Source: an uncultured Rhodanobacteraceae bacterium (GTDB taxonomy: Bacteria > Pseudomonadota > Gammaproteobacteria > Xanthomonadales > SZUA-5). Taken from it: a stretch of 46,906 nucleotides of DNA. Positions 42,460 to 46,906 of the stretch are shown here, one piece after another (the stretch's first letter is position 1; each line of letters begins with the position of its first letter). The notes under the pieces were generated by a model. That model was not told the DNA's origin. It did no database searches and saw only the letters and a program-made list of their open reading frames with translations. The position numbers were made by a program, and so were the translations under genes. The DNA lies in the NCBI GenBank assembly GCA_937928755.1, contig CALEZI010000085.1, forward strand, positions 1-46,906, in the 5' to 3' direction.

Positions 42460-43359
42460 ATGCGCAAACTCATCGCTTTATTCGTCGCAGCGCTCGCCTC
42501 GTCGCCCGCCTTTTCGATGGGCACCGCGTTCACGTTCCAGGGCAGCCTGGAGGATGGAGGCGCGCCCGCCCAGGGGGATTACGACCTCCAGTTTCGGCTG
42601 ATGAACCCAAACAGCCAGCAGTTCGGGCCAACGCTGCTGCTCGACAACGTTCCGGTGGTGAGCGGCGTCTTCACGGTGCAACTCGACTTCGGCACGGGCG
42701 TGTTGAGCGGTATCGAGCGCGTCCTTCAGGTTGGGGTTCGTCCGGGTATCTCGACCGGATCGTTCACCGTGCTGACGCCAAATACGCCGCTGCACCCGGC
42801 CCCGTACGCGCAAGTCGCCCGCCTCGCCGAGACGGCGGAACTGGCCACCAATGTCGCCAGCAATTCGGTCTTTACGTCCGACCTCGTCGACGGTTCGGTG
42901 ACCTCCGCCAAGATCGCCGACGAAGCCGTGACGGTCACCAAGATTGCCGATGGCGCCGTGCGCAACGCGCAAATCGCGAGCAACGCGATCTCCCTGGCAA
43001 AAATGGCCGATGCGTCGGTCGATACCGACGAATTGGTCAATAGTGCAGTGACCAATGCGAAGGTCGCCAGCGGCAGCATTCTGCCGAGCAGGCTGGCGGG
43101 CGACTTCGCCACTTATGCGCTGAGTTTCAGCTCCCCAGGCAATACCTGCATCGATGCCGACATCACGCCGGGCGGCGACGTTCAAGCCAACGACATCCCC
43201 TTGCTGACCATGGCCTCGAACGCCAGTCTGCCCAACAACCTGTCGGTGACTGCGCTGCGCGTGAACGCGAACAACGTGGTCGAAGTCCGCGTCTGCAACC
43301 ACGGCAGCAACGCGGTCAGCTTCAGCAATCTGAGCTTCCGGTTGATCACTTTCCGGTGA
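42460..43359 (+). CDS. Secreted repeat protein resembling phage-tail/fibre beta-helix segments
   Basis: A 299-residue exported protein: signal peptide (RKLIALFVAALASSPAFS), an N-terminal beta domain (FTFQGSLEDGGAPAQGDYDL; typical of a 'FQG-L-d-g' secreted module), then a run of about ten-residue repeats of the form A-x-I-A-x-x-A-V (IADEAVTVTKIADGAVRNAQIAS..., about 145-215) as in trimeric fibre stalks, and a final beta module with two cysteines. ATG at 42460 has GAAGGA. Its role is unknown; the repeats suggest a stalked trimer. Confidence 0.8.
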   Translation: MRKLIALFVAALASSPAFSMGTAFTFQGSLEDGGAPAQGDYDLQFRLMNPNSQQFGPTLLLDNVPVVSGVFTVQLDFGTGVLSGIERVLQVGVRPGISTGSFTVLTPNTPLHPAPYAQVARLAETAELATNVASNSVFTSDLVDGSVTSAKIADEAVTVTKIADGAVRNAQIASNAISLAKMADASVDTDELVNSAVTNAKVASGSILPSRLAGDFATYALSFSSPGNTCIDADITPGGDVQANDIPLLTMASNASLPNNLSVTALRVNANNVVEVRVCNHGSNAVSFSNLSFRLITFR

Positions 43360-43545
43360 GCGGACGCCGCGCTGTCAAGGCGCGACGGTTCACGGCGCCT
43401 GTCCTTCAGTTGCTCCGATGTGAGCCCAGCGATGAGTGCATTGGACAGCCGCCCGTCACCCTGCCGGATACCCCCGCGCAGGGTCCCCTTGTCACCCGCA
43501 GCAGCGCGGGTTTCGCCGTCCGTCTGGGCTATCCGGAGACGGCAC

Positions 43546-44906
43546 ATGCGCAGACAGGCCATGGTGTTCAGTGTACTTCTGGGGGCGCTGATGCTCGGCA
43601 CACCTGCTCTGGTCACGGCGCAGGCGAAACTTTCGACGGATGATTGGGCGCAGGCACGGCAAGTCGCGATCGGCGAATCCACCACCTTCGCCAGCATGCC
43701 GCTCGGCAAAGCCCACAGCGGCGCCGTGCGCATGCGCCGTATCGATATCTACGCCGCGGACGCGAAAATTCTGCTGGATACCGGCGATGGCGTCCGCGAG
43801 CTGCCGCGCACTGACTGGTTGCATTTCGTCGCCGATGCGACGGTGCCCGGCGCGCCACGACTCGGTCTTTCGATTTCTGCGGACGGCAAGCGCGCGACCG
43901 GTTTGCTGCTGGCCAACGACGGTGGTTTGCTGACGATCGGCAGCCGCCGCGACGGCGCGGAACTGGCGTTCGAATTGCGCGATGCGAAGACCGACGCGCT
44001 CGGCAATCCCACTCGTTTTGCCTGCGACAATCACCAACTGCCGTGGCGGCTGGAAAGCCAGCCGCGCTTTGCCGGCATGGCGGAAGCACGCCGCAGGTGG
44101 CTACGCGCACCGCAACGGTCGCGGTGGATACCGACAATGAACTGTTGCAGCTGAAGTTCAGCAACAACACCACCAATGCGACCAATTACCTGGCGCAACT
44201 GCTCATCGGCATGAATGTGGTCTATGAGCGCGACCTCGACCTGCGCCTTTTGCAGGGCACCACGATCCTGCGCCCCTCGAACATCCCGGATCCTTACACG
44301 CAGAGCGACGCCGGGGCGCAGCTCACCGAGTTCGGCACGCTGTGGCAGAACACGCAAGGCGCCGTGCAACGCGCATTCGCCATACTCATTTTCGGCAAAG
44401 CCTCCAGCCCCAACAGTTCCTCCGGCATCGCCTGGGTGCTCAGCGGCAACAACTACTGCACCAGCACCAATGCCAATGGCGGTCACTACAGCGTGTCGCA
44501 GGTCTTCAGGTTCCAGGGCTCGACCGCGGCCGACGACGTGCTGGTGGTCGCCCACGAGATCGGCCACAACTTCGGTGCCGAGCACGCCCACTGCTCCAAC
44601 GCCATCACCGGCGCCGGCCCGGCGAGCAGCAACACGATCGACCAGTGCTTCAACAGCGAGGCCACCTTCGGCTGTTTCGGCGGCACCGAAGTGTGTCCGG
44701 CGCCGGCCACGGTCAACGGCGTCACCAATGTCACCGGGACGCTGATGAGCTACTGCCACCTCAATGGTCTGCCAGCGTGCGATTCCAGCGAGGTGTTTGC
44801 CACGGCACACCGCACCTTCCTCACTCCACGGGTGGTCAACAACGTCGCCAACGGCTGCTTCTCGGCGATCTCGCTGATCAACATCTTCGGCAACGGATTC
44901 GAGTGA
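43546..44906 (+). pseudogene. Frameshifted secreted M12-like zinc metalloprotease with GFE tail
   Basis: One gene appears split by a single lost base near 44086-44088. The first part (43546-about 44088) has the signal peptide MRRQAMVFSVLLGALMLGTP and a propeptide-like region. The second part, read in the next frame, continues to 44906 and carries HEIGHNFGAEHAH, the Met-turn-like LMSYCH and several cysteines, as in adamalysin/reprolysin-type proteases, and ends INIFGNGFE. Restoring one base (between GAAGC and ACGCC) joins the frames smoothly. A sequencing error, a recent mutation or a programmed shift are all possible. GGAG lies upstream of the ATG. Confidence 0.8.
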
Positions 44907-44918
44907 CCCGCAAGCGCG

Positions 44919-45395
44919 CTATTGCGGCCGTGTGTACACCGGCACGTCCGGATTGCGCCGGTATTCGAAGATCAGATGGGTCTCGATGTGGGCGACTTCT
45001 TCGCGCTGGGTGAAGGCCGCCAGCAGAAAGCCGCGCAGGTGGTGGGTATCGCGCACGGCGACGTGCACCAGGAAATCGTCGGCGCCGGCGACGTGGTAGA
45101 AGCACAGCACCTCGGACAGGCCGAGCAGATGGTCGTGAAAGGCATCGACCATTTCGCGCGAATGGCGCGCCAGTCGCACGGCGACCATGGCCTGCAGGTC
45201 GATGCCCAGGGCTTGCGGGTCGAACTCGGCGTGGAAACCGCGGATCACGCCGGCCTCGCGCAGGCGCCGCACGCGTTCGAGGGCCGTCGATGGCGCCACG
45301 CCGACGGCTTCGGCGAGGTCCTTGTTGCTCAGCCGAGCATGCTTTCGCAACAGCCTGATGAGTTCGATGTCGATTCGGTCCAGCTCGATCCTCAT
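44919..45395 (-). CDS. Lrp/AsnC family transcriptional regulator
   Basis: A 158-residue DNA-binding regulator. Residues 1-60 are a winged helix-turn-helix (LDRIDIELIRLLRKHARLSN; VAPSTALERVRRL) and the rest is the RAM ligand domain (VAVRLARHS; VLCFYHVAGADDFLVHVAV). ATG at 45395; an upstream TTG is also in frame. It is divergent from the sulfur-amino-acid lyase gene, an arrangement like mdeR-mdeA of Pseudomonas putida, so control of that gene by an amino acid such as methionine or cysteine is likely. A palindrome between the genes may be its site. Confidence 0.93.
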   Translation of the reverse strand: MRIELDRIDIELIRLLRKHARLSNKDLAEAVGVAPSTALERVRRLREAGVIRGFHAEFDPQALGIDLQAMVAVRLARHSREMVDAFHDHLLGLSEVLCFYHVAGADDFLVHVAVRDTHHLRGFLLAAFTQREEVAHIETHLIFEYRRNPDVPVYTRPQ

Positions 45396-45405
45396 GGCCA
45401 ATCTC

Positions 45406-45415
45406 CGAATATTCG
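45406..45415. promoter_or_regulatory. Candidate Lrp-type operator
   Basis: The perfect palindrome CGAATATTCG lies in the 92-base gap between the divergent lrp-like and lyase genes, in an AT-rich pocket of an otherwise GC-rich region. Such sites are typical for autoregulated Lrp proteins; the length is short, so this is tentative. Confidence 0.4.
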
Positions 45416-45487
45416 TCGACTTGTCGTCGTAACGGCATTGAGAAGTCTACTCTCCATCTCGAATCATCGAATCCGGGAGGGCTCGCC

Positions 45488-46678
45488 ATGTCTTACCACA
45501 TCGCCACGCAGACGGTGCATGCCGGTCGCGAGGATCTGACCCGTCTGGGCGTGCACGCGGCACCGATCGACCTGTCCAGCACCTATCCGACGCCGGATCC
45601 GGCGCTCGCCGGCGCCAGCCTCGACGCGTTGGTTGGCGGCGCCGAGCACGCCGCCAATCCAGTCTATGCGCGCCTGTACAACCCGACGGTGGCACGCTTC
45701 GAGCACGCTTTGGCAGCGCTCGAAGGGGCCGAGCAGGCGGTCGCCTTCGGTTCCGGCATGGCGGCACTGACGGCGGTGCTGCTGGCGCTGCAGGAGCGCG
45801 GTCGCCACATCGTCGCGGTGCGCCCGCTGTACGGCGGCAGCGATCACCTGCTGGCGACCGGCTTGCTCGGCACCACGGTGAGTTTCGTCGATGCCGGAGA
45901 GGTTTCCGAATCAATCCGCCCCAATACCGCGCTGGTGCTGATCGAGACGCCGGCCAATCCGACGCTGCAGTTGGTGGACATCGCCGATGTCGTGCGCCAG
46001 GCGGGCAGCGTGCCGGTGCTGGTCGACTCGACCTTCGCCACGCCGATCCTGCAGCGTCCGCTGGAACACGGTGCCGCCATGGTGCTGCACAGCGCCACCA
46101 AGTTTCTCGGTGGCCACGGCGATGTCGTCGCCGGTGTCGTCGCCTGCTCCGCCGAACTGGCGGGCAAGCTGCGCCAGGTGCGCATCCTGACCGGCGCCAT
46201 CCTGCACCCACTCGGCGCCTTTCTCCTGTTGCGCGGACTGGCGACGTTGCGCCTGCGCGTGCTCGCAGCGGAAGACAACGCGATCGTGCTGGCGACGCGG
46301 CTGGCGAAGCATCCCGATGTGGCGCGGGTGCACTACCCCGGACGTTGTCGCGGGCAACAGGCCGCGATCATGCAACGCCAGATGAGCGGTCCGGGTTGCG
46401 TACTGGCGTTCGAGTTGCGTCCCGGAGTCGACGCCGACCGCATGTTGCAGTCGCTGCGGCTCATCACGCCCGCCGTCAGCCTCGGTTCCGTCGACACGCT
46501 GATCCAGCGCCCGGCGGCGCTGACTCACCGCGTGGTCGATCCCGCGGCACGTGCGGCCAGCGGTGTCAGCGAAGGCTTGCTGCGACTGTCGGTGGGGATC
46601 GAGGATGCCGAAGATTTGTGGGCGGACCTGAAGCAGGCGATCGAGGCCAACGGGCAAAGGATGGCGCAGGCGGCTTGA
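45488..46678 (+). CDS. PLP-dependent sulfur-amino-acid lyase (Cys/Met metabolism family)
   Basis: A 396-residue enzyme of the cystathionine gamma-synthase/methionine gamma-lyase family. The PLP lysine is in SATKFLGGHGD; the RLYNPT (cofactor-phosphate Tyr), GSGMAAL, ETPANPTL and DSTFATP motifs are intact. Its divergent Lrp neighbour suggests a degradative methionine gamma-lyase role, but the Cys that is typical of that enzyme (LYGCT) is Gly here (LYGGS), so cystathionine/homocysteine lyase or synthase activity is equally possible. ATG at 45488 has GGGAGG. No other methionine genes are adjacent. Confidence 0.9.
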   Translation: MSYHIATQTVHAGREDLTRLGVHAAPIDLSSTYPTPDPALAGASLDALVGGAEHAANPVYARLYNPTVARFEHALAALEGAEQAVAFGSGMAALTAVLLALQERGRHIVAVRPLYGGSDHLLATGLLGTTVSFVDAGEVSESIRPNTALVLIETPANPTLQLVDIADVVRQAGSVPVLVDSTFATPILQRPLEHGAAMVLHSATKFLGGHGDVVAGVVACSAELAGKLRQVRILTGAILHPLGAFLLLRGLATLRLRVLAAEDNAIVLATRLAKHPDVARVHYPGRCRGQQAAIMQRQMSGPGCVLAFELRPGVDADRMLQSLRLITPAVSLGSVDTLIQRPAALTHRVVDPAARAASGVSEGLLRLSVGIEDAEDLWADLKQAIEANGQRMAQAA

Positions 46679-46692
46679 TTCGTCCGGCGCCG

Positions 46693-46906
46693 GAGCCGGC
46701 GAGCGGTTGCGTTATGTAGAGCGGAGCTTGCTCCGCTGCCTTGAACGCCTCCAGCCGAGCAAGCTCGGCTCTACCAGAGCCAACGAGCGGTTGCTTCTTG
46801 CAGATTGCGCCGGTGCGCTTGCTGTGTAGCCGAGCCGAGCAAGCTCGGCTCTACCAGAGCCGGCGAGCGGTTGCGTTATGTAGAGCGGAGCTTGCTCCGC
46901 TGCCTT
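46693..46906. repeat. Array of GTAG-headed REP-like palindromes in 50-bp direct repeats
   Basis: Four palindromes of the type GTAGAGC-GGAGCTTGCTCC-GCT or its mirror lie at 46716-46738, 46752-46774, 46833-46854 and 46880-46902, alternating in orientation. A 50-base segment (46693-46742) is repeated exactly at 46857-46906, and a partial copy is at 46777-46798. They resemble the SMAG/GTAG REP elements of Stenotrophomonas maltophilia, usually moved by TnpA-REP (RAYT) transposases. The array is cut by the window end. Confidence 0.8.

Overview
The window looks like chromosome from a high-GC gammaproteobacterium of the Xanthomonadales (Lysobacterales), probably an environmental Rhodanobacteraceae or Lysobacteraceae relative. 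Support comes from gene order (ponA divergent from pilMNOPQ; rpoZ-spoT-ridA-recG), a type B L31 protein, GTAG-headed palindromic repeats like those of Stenotrophomonas, and secreted proteins ending in a GFE tail. This is inference from content and order; no rRNA or other taxonomic marker is present. No tRNA, rRNA, CRISPR array or transposase gene was found.

Layout. 1-5.3 kb: transketolase, a membrane GGDEF protein, a small outer-membrane barrel and a cyclic-nucleotide-domain/EAL protein, so predicted c-di-GMP synthesis and breakdown sit close together. 5.5-13.4 kb: the type IV pilus operon pilMNOPQ with an extra 900-residue Ig-like lipoprotein gene after pilQ, closed by a strong terminator. 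13.5-18.6 kb: penicillin-binding protein 1A, a small unknown gene, citrate synthase and ribosomal protein L31. 19-24.9 kb: recG, ridA, spoT, rpoZ and a gene of unknown function, separated by heptamer (GCTGGTT) repeats. 25.1-28.2 kb: an exported dienelactone-hydrolase-like enzyme and a large secreted beta-repeat protein.

26-42 kb is the most unusual part: nine consecutive genes on the minus strand. They start with an NfnAB-type electron-bifurcating transhydrogenase, continue with a two-subunit 2-oxoacid:ferredoxin oxidoreductase (KorAB), then a 726-residue protein with a single-cluster ferredoxin domain at its C-terminus that I cannot name. Then come an ECF sigma factor of the kinase-associated kind, two membrane Ser/Thr kinases with TPR-like sensor regions, and the secreted repeat protein. 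The first five genes could link 2-oxoglutarate (or another 2-oxoacid) oxidation to reduced ferredoxin and NADPH. The next four look like a phosphorylation-controlled sigma-factor module with a possible surface-protein output.

42-46.9 kb: two small exported proteins and a frameshifted M12-like metalloprotease, then a divergent Lrp regulator and PLP sulfur-amino-acid lyase pair, ending in an array of palindromic repeats that runs off the window. Three exported proteins in the window share a C-terminal GFE tail that may be a sorting signal.
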